From Tannerella sp. (GTDB lineage Bacteria; Bacteroidota; Bacteroidia; Bacteroidales; Tannerellaceae), in the NCBI GenBank assembly GCA_031269635.1, contig JAISYY010000355.1, forward strand, positions 1 to 9,497: DNA of 9,497 nt. Direction: 5' to 3'. Positions 1-7,100 of the stretch are shown in pieces (position 1 is the first letter of the stretch; every line of letters starts with the position of its first letter). Made by a program: the position numbers and the translations under genes. The notes beneath the pieces were generated by a model. It ran no database searches and was not told the origin of the DNA. It saw only the letters and a list, made by a program, of their open reading frames with translations.

Positions 1-429
1 TACACTGAATATCGACAGTTGAGGCTTTACAAAAACTTCTGTTGAAAAGAATTTCAAAACCCTGTCAAAATCTTCTTTTTTCATCCAGTCCGGTACCGGC
101 TGCCGCTTGGGGTGTCCTATCATTAATATCGGTTTTCCCATAGGCACATAGTGATTGAATCCATTCAACTCCAGAGCCGAATGAGCCGCTACATGAAAAC
201 TTTTCCCCATCTGCCGATTATAACAGGCAAGAGCGGGATAAGAGAGCAACCGGTCGCCGGCACGATACATAACCCCTTTAGATAAGGCCGACAACCATCC
301 CGAACTCCTGTACTGCTTCAACAACTGGTCGGAATAGCCGTTTTGCTTCAGGCTACCGGAAAAATACAACTTGCCGGGATAATAGTCCCTCAATAGACGG
401 TTGATTTTATTTGCTTTTTCTATACTCAT
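1..429 (-). CDS. abiEi: Type IV toxin-antitoxin AbiEi-family antitoxin, N-terminal part (truncated by window edge)
   Basis: An open frame of 143 codons runs from the ATG at 429-427 to the left edge without a stop. The protein starts MSIEKANKINRLL and continues with an N-terminal winged-helix-like segment (about residues 5-60: GYSDQLLKQYRSSGWL, then a basic turn LSKGVMYRAGD). An AbiEi-type body follows (YPALACYNRQ, FHVAAHSALELNGFNHYVPMG, PILMIGH). This order, AbiEi_3_N then AbiEi_3, is typical of Bacteroidetes AbiEi proteins of roughly 250 residues, so a bit under half is missing. Known for the family: AbiEi is the antitoxin and autorepressor of AbiE, and the toxin AbiEii is a nucleotidyltransferase usually encoded directly downstream, here outside the window to the left. 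The start is supported by a Bacteroides-type promoter about 30 bp upstream. Identification is from remembered family patterns; whether a functional toxin follows cannot be seen. Confidence 0.85.
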   Translation of the reverse strand, partial: MSIEKANKINRLLRDYYPGKLYFSGSLKQNGYSDQLLKQYRSSGWLSALSKGVMYRAGDRLLSYPALACYNRQMGKSFHVAAHSALELNGFNHYVPMGKPILMIGHPKRQPVPDWMKKEDFDRVLKFFSTEVFVKPQLSIFSV

Positions 430-448
430 TATATATAATGTATATATA
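430..448. promoter_or_regulatory. AT-rich palindrome in the AbiEi leader, candidate autoregulatory operator
   Basis: TATATATAATGTATATATA is an inverted repeat with two perfect 8-bp arms and a 3-nt centre. It lies between the predicted transcription start and the AbiEi start codon. AbiEi proteins of the studied AbiE systems repress their own operon by binding inverted repeats at the promoter, so this is a natural operator candidate. TA-rich stretches form such palindromes easily, so the role is inferred. Confidence 0.35.
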
Positions 449-458
449 GAACCAACTG

Positions 459-489
459 CAAAGTTAATGCTTATTTTTGAATATACAAC
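459..489 (-). promoter_or_regulatory. Promoter of the AbiEi gene (Bacteroides sigma-70 type)
   Basis: Read on the minus strand, TAACTTTG (466-459) matches the Bacteroides -7 consensus TAnnTTTG exactly. GTTG (489-486) lies 19 bp upstream as the -33 element, against a consensus TTTG with a 19-21 bp spacer. Transcription would begin near 452, giving a leader of about 23 nt before the ATG at 429. Confidence 0.65.
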
Positions 490-566
490 ATGCGAGTTGA
501 ATTTATTTTCAATTTCTATATTATCGATGTAGAAATATAAACCAATATCAACTCGCTTGTGGTTGT
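485..566. repeat. Nested inverted repeats next to the AbiEi promoter
   Basis: Outer arms are GCGAGTTGA (492-500) and TCAACTCGC (548-556), a perfect 9-bp match. The match resumes as ACAAC (485-489) with GTTGT (562-566) after a short asymmetric gap. Inside lies a second pair, ATTTCTA (512-518) and TAGAAAT (530-536). The left arm overlaps the -33 element of the AbiEi promoter. The structure could be a DNA cruciform or operator, a small structured RNA, or the remnant of a mobile element. Nothing in the sequence decides between these. Confidence 0.45.
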
Positions 567-699
567 CAAATGTCAGAGCAAAGAGCATGGCTATATTTTT
601 CTACTCAAAAAACTTGTATATCACTTAGTTACCATGTATCTGCACAGTTTCAATAAATTGGAAACCATGTAAAAAAAGAGTAATTTTTTTCATGATTTG

Positions 700-731
700 C
701 TTGTCTGTTTCAAATAAAAAAACTATCTTTC
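700..731 (+). promoter_or_regulatory. Weak candidate promoter for the DUF6261-GH78 operon
   Basis: CTTG (700-703), a 20-bp spacer and TATCTTTC (724-731) resemble TTTG/TAnnTTTG with one mismatch in each box. No better match is seen between the array and the start codon. If used, the whole 41-bp array would be transcribed in a leader of about 265 nt. Confidence 0.3.
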
Positions 732-751
732 GCGCATATTTGCAACGATGA

Positions 752-956
752 CCGTTTTCATGTTTGCAACAGCTTTCCGTTCGTAACGAAAGGGCGTTTC
801 AAGGTTGAAACGGCTCACCATTATTAATGGCGACGCATTTCACGTTTGTAACAGCCTTCCGTTAATAACGGAATCGCATTTCATCGTTGTAACGGCTTTC
901 CGTTAATAACGGAGCGGCGTTTCACAGATACAACGGCCTTCCGTTATTAACGGAGC
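752..956. repeat. Five tandem 41-bp repeats carrying a palindromic core
   Basis: Units are 752-792, 793-833, 834-874, 875-915 and 916-956, exactly 41 bp each with no spacers. Each has a left half of the form TTTCA-n3-TTG-n-AAC (degenerate in the last unit) and a right half holding a palindrome. The cores are CCGTTAATAACGG in units 3 and 4, CCGTTATTAACGG in unit 5, and CCATTATTAATGG in unit 2. Unit 2 has changed symmetrically on both arms. Unit 1 is the most degenerate (TTTCCGTTCGTAACGAAAG). In unit 2 the left half is itself a perfect dyad, GTTTCAA-GG-TTGAAAC. Since 41 is not a multiple of three, the repeat is unlikely to be coding. It ends 46 bp before the DUF6261 start. It may be a multi-site operator or, if transcribed, a series of RNA hairpins. 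Confidence 0.9.
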
Positions 957-1002
957 CATAAGACAGGAAAAAAAATTATTAATCGATTAAAAGAAAAAGA
1001 AA

Positions 1003-1737
1003 ATGATTGAAAAATTTCAAATGATGCATTTACGCAATGCGGAACACATGCAGTTTGTTACCGACGCCGACAAGGTGTTTGGAAAACACAGGGCGGAAGA
1101 CCAGATACTGGCGCCGGCATACGACGAATTTTCGCGCCTGAGGCTGGAAGAGGAAGCGGCAATGGCCATCGAACCGAGTAACGTCAAAGTGAAGGAAAAG
1201 AATGTAGTAGAACATTACCGCGACCGGCTACACAGTAAACTGTTCAATTATGTAAAGTCGATTTTGTACGACGAGGCCGACCCGCTGTTCGAACCGGCGC
1301 AACGGGTGATGAAGGTGATCAAGGAAACGGGTAATCCGACCCGCCTGTCCGAAAACGCCGAAAGCGCCATGCTGACCACGCTGGGCAACAAGCTCGAACC
1401 CTATCGTGCCGACCTCGAAACCATCGGCGCACTGCCGCACTTGGAGAAACTGCTCGAAACCAACCGGCAGTTCATGCAACTGGAAAGCGAATGTCGCGAA
1501 TCGGCGGCTGCCGGGAAATTAGTCTATACCCCCTCCGCTTCGGCCGTTCGCAAACAAGTCGATCCGGTTTACCACAAGATTGTAGATACGCTGAACGTAT
1601 TCATCCGGCTGAATGGCGAAGAAAACTACAAGACGCTGATCGCCGACCTCAACACGCTGGTAGACAAATACGACGCTTTGCTGACCGCACGCAAGGGGCG
1701 AAAGAAAGAAGACGAAAAAAAGGAAGACACCAATTAA
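1003..1737 (+). CDS. DUF6261-like helical protein of unknown function
   Basis: This 244-residue protein has no signal peptide or membrane segment, so it should be cytoplasmic. The start (LRNAEHMQFVTDAD near residue 10) and overall layout fit the Bacteroidetes family DUF6261, whose members are about 240-250 residues and usually open with an RNAEH-F-F-type motif. It looks entirely alpha-helical, rich in Glu, Lys, Leu and Ala, with a motif near NPTRLSENAESAMLTTL (about 111-127) and a strongly charged tail, RKGRKKEDEKKEDTN. The family has no established function that I know of. ATG 1003 is used here; an in-frame ATG at 1021 is possible and would bring the RNAEH motif closer to the N-terminus. No real Shine-Dalgarno sequence precedes it. 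Its stop is 15 bp before the GH78 gene and no promoter is seen in between, so the two are probably co-transcribed. The 41-bp array lies just upstream. Confidence 0.8.
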   Translation: MIEKFQMMHLRNAEHMQFVTDADKVFGKHRAEDQILAPAYDEFSRLRLEEEAAMAIEPSNVKVKEKNVVEHYRDRLHSKLFNYVKSILYDEADPLFEPAQRVMKVIKETGNPTRLSENAESAMLTTLGNKLEPYRADLETIGALPHLEKLLETNRQFMQLESECRESAAAGKLVYTPSASAVRKQVDPVYHKIVDTLNVFIRLNGEENYKTLIADLNTLVDKYDALLTARKGRKKEDEKKEDTN

Positions 1738-1752
1738 AACAAGCGTAGCGCC

Positions 1753-4161
1753 ATGAAAAAATTACTCCCTGTCATTATGTGTGCGTGCCTGTTGACCGCA
1801 GGAGAAGCGACCGCGCAACTGCTGCCGGAACTGAACTATCCGCAGCTACGGTACGGCGTTGCACGTTGGGATGCCAAATGGCTTACGTGCGACAGCATCC
1901 CGGAAGCCGATTATGCCGTCGTCATGTTCCGGCGATCATTCACCCTGCCGGAGAAGCCCGCAAGTTTCATAGTTCACGTCTCAGCCGATAACCGTTACAA
2001 ACTATACGTCAACGGGCGGCTGGCCGTGATGGGGCCGCAAGGATCCGACTGGCGTCATTGGCGCTACGAGACGGTAGACCTCGCCCCCTGTTTACAGGCA
2101 GGCGAGAACGTGATCGCCGCCGAAGTCGTCAACTGGGGGCCTGACCGGTTTTTCGGCATCATGTCCATCCGTACGGCGTTCATGATGCAGGGAGAAACAC
2201 AAGCCGAATCGCTTGTAAATACGACCGCCCACGGCCCCTGGAAAGCCTGCTTGAACAGGGCTTACCGCCCCTTGCCGGTGAGGTGGATTTTCGGCATCGA
2301 CGTTGTCGGAGGATTTTATGCGACCAATCCGGGCGACAGCGTTACGCTGGCCGCTTATCCGCAGGGCTGGACGTCCGCCCCGTTCGACGATTCCGCCTGG
2401 TTGCCGGCCCGGTGGATATGGAATATTTCCAACGAAACGGACGGCGGTTTCTTCTGGCTGATGAAACCGCGCACGACGCCGCAAGTCGTGCAGTCGGCGC
2501 AACGGTTTCGCCGTGTGGCGCGTAGCGAAGGCATCCCGGTCGCGACCGGGTTTATTCAAGGAAAGCAGCCGGTGGTCATACCGCCCCATTCCAAAGCCTC
2601 CCTGTTGCTGGATTACGAAACGGTCACACTGGGATTTCCCGAACTGACGCTCTCCGGCGGGAAAGATGCCGTCGTCACCCTCCGCTACGCTGAAAACCTG
2701 CTTAATCCGGATCTTTCCAAAGGCGACCGCAACGAGATTGCCGGAAAACATATCCGGGGATTGCGGGACATCATTGTGGCCGACGGCCGCCCGGACTTCC
2801 GCTTTTCCCCGACCTGGTACAGAGCCTTCCGGTTTGTGCAAATCGAGGTCGAGACAGCCGCCGAAACCCTTACATTGCACGATTACGTGCATCATTTTAC
2901 GGCCGCTCCCCAGCAGCGGCGCGCCGTGTTTGAATGTGATAACGCCGATTACGAAAAAATAGATGAGATATGCCGGCGTACGGCGGCGATTTGCACACAG
3001 GACAACCTGATGAGCGACGCCTATTACGAACAGATGATGTACGTAGGCGATTCATGGGTGCATGCAATGGTGAACCTGTACATGACCGGCGAAAGTATCT
3101 GGTTGCGCAATGCAATTGAACAGTTTGACTATTCACGCATGCCGGACGGAAACATCACCAGTTGCTATCCTCTAAAATCTACGTTTGTTCATCCGACATT
3201 CTCCTTAGTCTGGGTAGCCATGCTGTACGATTTCATGATGTACTGCGATGACCCGGCGTTTATAAAGAGATATGTACAAAGTATCCGTTCCACGCTTTAC
3301 TGGTTTGAAAATAACCTGCAGGAAAACGGGCTGGTGGGAAAACCGGTCGGCAGTTACTTCATCGACTGGTACAGCGATGCGGATTTTGCAGGAGCAGGCG
3401 TTTATCCCGGCGCCGCCAAAGGCAATTCGGCAACAGTCACGTTGCACTATGCCGCAACCTTGCGGCTTGCCGCCGAACTGTTCGAGCATATCGGCCTGCC
3501 GGAGGATGCAACGGCCTGCAGGCGCAAAGCCGAAAAAGTAAAAAACGGCGTGATAGCCGCTTGTTGGGACGACGAAAGGCAACTTTTCGCGGAAACGCCC
3601 GACAAGCGTTTTTTTGACGAACGAACCAACATCATGGCCATCGCCGCGCAGGTTTTCACCCCGGAGGAGCAGAAAAAACTGCTTGCCCGCTGCTTAGACG
3701 ACACGACCATCAGCAAGCCCGCCTATTATTTCCGCAGGAACCACTTCGACGAAATGCGTCGCTTAGGCGAAGGCCGGTTGCTGGATAAAGTCCTGGATGT
3801 ATGGAAAGACCTCCTGCCGCTGCATCTGACGACTACGCCCGAACGCGTGGCCAAACAGCGTTCGGAATGTCACCCCTGGAGTGCGGGGCCTTCCGTCGCT
3901 TTCGTCAACCTGGCGGCAGGGATTGCGCCTGTCGAACCGGGATACAAGTCCGTCAGCATCGAACCGGCGTTAGGCTCGCTAAAATACATCAAGGCTTCCT
4001 ACCCGCATTACTTAGGCGATATTACGGTGGATTTGAAGAAAAAAGGAACGAACGGCATCGAAGGCGCCGTCCTGTTGCCGCCGGGATTAAAAGGAACGTT
4101 TACTTGGCGGGGACAGTCGATTCCATTAAACGAAGGTGAACAGAAAATAGATTGCCCATGA
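1753..4161 (+). CDS. Secreted GH78 alpha-L-rhamnosidase-like glycoside hydrolase
   Basis: The 802-residue protein opens with a signal peptide (MKKLLPVIMCACLLTAG, cleavage likely after ATA at residue 21; no lipobox), so it is probably periplasmic. Residues about 55-140 form a jelly-roll N-terminal domain with the GH78 signature NRYKLYVNGR (80-89). A second beta-sandwich region (about 250-380) follows, then the (alpha/alpha)6 catalytic barrel (about 390-715), and a C-terminal beta-sandwich from about 725 (GYKSVSIEPALGSLKYI). The catalytic-acid motif is SDAYYEQMMYVGD (421-433), with E426 and D433 aligning with the Glu and second Asp of canonical DCPxxExxxxxGD. The usual first Asp is Ser421. The CHPWSAGP motif (706-713) precedes the C-terminal domain, and E697 is the best candidate for the general base. 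Known role: hydrolysis of terminal alpha-L-rhamnose from plant glycans and glycosides. It follows the DUF6261 gene by 15 bp and converges with the HTCS gene 17 bp away. The exact substrate cannot be assigned. Confidence 0.88.
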   Translation: MKKLLPVIMCACLLTAGEATAQLLPELNYPQLRYGVARWDAKWLTCDSIPEADYAVVMFRRSFTLPEKPASFIVHVSADNRYKLYVNGRLAVMGPQGSDWRHWRYETVDLAPCLQAGENVIAAEVVNWGPDRFFGIMSIRTAFMMQGETQAESLVNTTAHGPWKACLNRAYRPLPVRWIFGIDVVGGFYATNPGDSVTLAAYPQGWTSAPFDDSAWLPARWIWNISNETDGGFFWLMKPRTTPQVVQSAQRFRRVARSEGIPVATGFIQGKQPVVIPPHSKASLLLDYETVTLGFPELTLSGGKDAVVTLRYAENLLNPDLSKGDRNEIAGKHIRGLRDIIVADGRPDFRFSPTWYRAFRFVQIEVETAAETLTLHDYVHHFTAAPQQRRAVFECDNADYEKIDEICRRTAAICTQDNLMSDAYYEQMMYVGDSWVHAMVNLYMTGESIWLRNAIEQFDYSRMPDGNITSCYPLKSTFVHPTFSLVWVAMLYDFMMYCDDPAFIKRYVQSIRSTLYWFENNLQENGLVGKPVGSYFIDWYSDADFAGAGVYPGAAKGNSATVTLHYAATLRLAAELFEHIGLPEDATACRRKAEKVKNGVIAACWDDERQLFAETPDKRFFDERTNIMAIAAQVFTPEEQKKLLARCLDDTTISKPAYYFRRNHFDEMRRLGEGRLLDKVLDVWKDLLPLHLTTTPERVAKQRSECHPWSAGPSVAFVNLAAGIAPVEPGYKSVSIEPALGSLKYIKASYPHYLGDITVDLKKKGTNGIEGAVLLPPGLKGTFTWRGQSIPLNEGEQKIDCP

Positions 4162-4178
4162 TTATTTCCCGACAATTC

Positions 4179-7100
4179 CTATGGCTCTGCCGTCTTGTTT
4201 ATTCCCACATATTCTTTCGGCGTAACACCGTAATAATCGCGGAACGCCTGACAGAAATAGGAAGGCGAGGAAAATCCGACCGCATACGCAATCTCGGAAA
4301 CAGTCAGTTTGCGCTCTTTCAATAAAAGCGCCGACTTCTGCAGGCGCAACCGGCGGATATAGGAGATCGGAGATTCTCCCGTCATTTCCTTTATTTTACG
4401 GTTCAAATGCGTCCGGCTCATCCCTAACTCCCTGCACAGTACCTCAACGCATAAATCCGGATGGCTCAACCGGGACTGAAGGACTTTGTTCAGTTTCTCC
4501 ATGAGTTTGTCGCTGTTGGGCGATTGAGCGACAGACCGGTTTTCTTCCGCAGGAATAGCCGGAGAATATTTGCCTTTCAATTTTTCCCGGCTGTCAATCA
4601 AACGCGCCATCGTCACTTGCAGGAAATTTATATCAAAGGGTTTGGCAATATAGGTATCAGCGCCATGTTGCAATCCCTTGATCTGGTGTTCGACGGAAAA
4701 ATAGGCAGTAAGCATGATAAAGGGGATATGAGCGCATTTTTCATTATGGCGTATTTTTTCACAAAACTCTATCCCGCTCATTTCGGGCATCATCATGTCG
4801 CTGATGATTAAATCCGGCCCGTTTTCAATCGCCAGACGTAAACCTTCCCGCCCGTTGACGGCTTCGAGCACACGATACGTTTCCCCACATTCGGAAATAA
4901 TCAGCCGGCGGATATCGTCATCGTCATCCACAACCAGCACCGTATAGCGGGAATGAAGATTCGGTTTCGGCTTCTTCTTGGCAAAGTGCCTGTCCGCAAG
5001 GAGAACGGGTTGCATTTCGAGGGATGCCACCGTCTTATGCGTCACTGAAATTTCTTCCGGACGATAAAACGCTCTCCGAAACGGGATATTTATAATGAAC
5101 AGGCTTCCTTTTCCTTCTTCACTTTCCAGATGGATTTCACCGTGATGCAGTTGAATAAGTTTACCGGTGAGATTCAGCCCGATTCCGGAACTGTGGGCAT
5201 AGCCGAAGGAATAAGGCTCAAGCATATAGAAGCGGTCAAAAATCCGTGTCTGCTGGTCGGGAGGGATGCCTTTTCCCGTGTCTTTGATCGAAATAACAAG
5301 CCTTTCAGGCTCTCGAACGGCAAGGCTCACGTCAACAGATCCCTGCTTCGTATATTTAAAGGCATTGGATATTAAATTGAAAAGCGCTTTGGAAACAATA
5401 TCCGTATCAATGTATCCGGTGATTTCGCCGGGTTCGGAAAGAAAGGTATATGCCAGGTCTTTTTCTGCCGCCAGGTCGTTGAATGAGTTTTTCAAATCCC
5501 TGACAAAAACAGTAATATTGGTTTCTTCCACCTGCAATTTTTTCTTCCCAAATTCTACGGAACGCAGATCCAGGATCTGGTTTACGAGTTGCAATAACCT
5601 CATGCCGTTTTTATACATCGCATCGTACGTCTGCATCAGCGTAGCATCCGTATTTTTATGGATGAGTTTGCCCAAAGGTGAAAGAATCAGGGTCAGAGGC
5701 GTCCGGATTTCATGGGAAATATCGGTAAAGAATTGCAGTTTCGCCTGCGTCAGCTGCTCTTGCCGCCGGATCAGAACGCGGTCGTTGATATAGCGGTAAG
5801 CCAGGTATCCGGCGCTTATAAACAGGATAAGGTATAACAATTCAGCCCATTTGGTAGCCCAGAACGGCGGAAGCGTGCGGATGGAGAGTTGACGGTGACA
5901 TGCGTGCTCCCTGTCATTGATCCACGCCCTGACATGCAATGTGTAGTCGCCCGCGCCAAGATTGGTATACGTCACCATCCTGTTTTTCACCGTCTGCCAC
6001 TGCCTGTTGAATCCTTCCATCATCACTTCGTAATGCACTTTATCGGGCGAATGATATTCAATGGCGGAAAATTCGACAGAGAAACTGTTTTGCCGATGGG
6101 TAAAAGTCACTTGATCCGAATAGTTGACCGTTTTTTTCAACACCTCCCGGGGCGAACCGATCGTTACCTGTTCATTGAATATATACAAATTAGTAAAAAG
6201 CAGATTAATCGGTTCCGTCGGCGCTGATCTCTTTTCGGAAGGGTTGAAAGTAGTGATTCCTTTCATCGAACCGACAATAAATAAGCCCTCGCCGGTCTTG
6301 AAAATGGCTTTTCTCATAAATTCATTCGTATACAGCCCGTCGGCCGTCGTATAGGTTGTGAATTTTTCACTTTCCGGATGATACACGGACAGGCCATTCG
6401 TCGTGGTAATCCACAGATTGCCGTCATCGTCTTCTTCAATACCGCCGATTCTACCGTTGGGCAGTCCGTCTTTGACGTCGTAAATTTTTATGTGTTCCCG
6501 GCTTCGGTCGATACAAGCCAATCCGTTATGAGTCCCCGCCCACAGATTTCCCCTGGAATCCTCTTTCAGGAAGGAAACGATATCGTTTGGAAGCTGTTTG
6601 TTTTTCGATGTATAAGACGTAAAAGACTTTTTCTTCCGGTCGTATGAGCAAAGTCCGCGAAAGGTAGAAATCCAGACGAGACTGTCGTGACCGAAACAGA
6701 TCATGTTGCAAAAATTATCGATCAACTGGTTTTCCGTAATCTTGGATTCGTCGTGTACAAGATATTCGAAGGTACGGTCATCCGGATGGTAGATGTTAAC
6801 GCCTCCCCCATTGGTAGCAAACCAGAGTTTTCCGTCCGGATCTTCCCGGATGTCCGTGATATGCGAACGGAGCAGGCCGTACGGAGGGTCGCCTTTGGTC
6901 AATTGCAGGTCAAACCGGTCCGTCGACCGGTTATAGCGTACGGCTCCGTTCAAAAACGTACCGAACCAAAGGTGTCGCTTTGAATCTTCACAAACGGTTA
7001 ACGCCACATGATCGAACAGACGGGATTCATGCCCGGCGCCGTAATGCGCAATCACGTTCATCTCTTTGTCTAAGCGATACACGCCTTTCCCGTCAACACC

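Larger units (their letters stand above)
430..1002. other. Intergenic region between the divergent AbiEi and DUF6261 genes
   Basis: This 573-bp stretch has no convincing ORF. It contains, in order, the AbiEi operator and promoter, the nested inverted repeat at 485-566, and an imperfect hairpin GTTTCAAT-AA-ATTGGAAAC (647-665) flanked by direct repeats ACCATGTA (631-638 and 664-671). These are followed by a weak candidate promoter (700-731) and the 41-bp tandem array (752-956). The last 46 bp before the DUF6261 start are A-rich without a clear Shine-Dalgarno sequence. Confidence 0.7.

Noticed and set aside
671..690. A7 and T7 runs after the hairpin at 647-665 as an intrinsic terminator
   Set aside because: The hairpin is imperfect and AT-rich, and the tract just after it is A rather than T; no upstream gene on the plus strand needs a terminator here.
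752..956. CRISPR array
   Set aside because: The units are contiguous 41-bp repeats with no unique spacers, and no cas gene is nearby.
2092..2895. 267-codon open frame on the minus strand inside the GH78 gene
   Set aside because: It is fully antisense to a well-supported enzyme gene, shows no recognisable domain, and has the low-complexity Arg/Gly-rich look of a shadow frame in GC-rich coding DNA.
4140..4200. Bidirectional terminator between the convergent GH78 and HTCS genes
   Set aside because: Only very short complementary stretches (CCAT/ATGG, ATTG/CAAT) were found, with no stable stem followed by a T run on either strand.
5266..5793. 175-codon plus-strand frame inside the HTCS gene
   Set aside because: It is antisense to the histidine-kinase region, whose motifs are intact; no promoter or family resemblance was seen.
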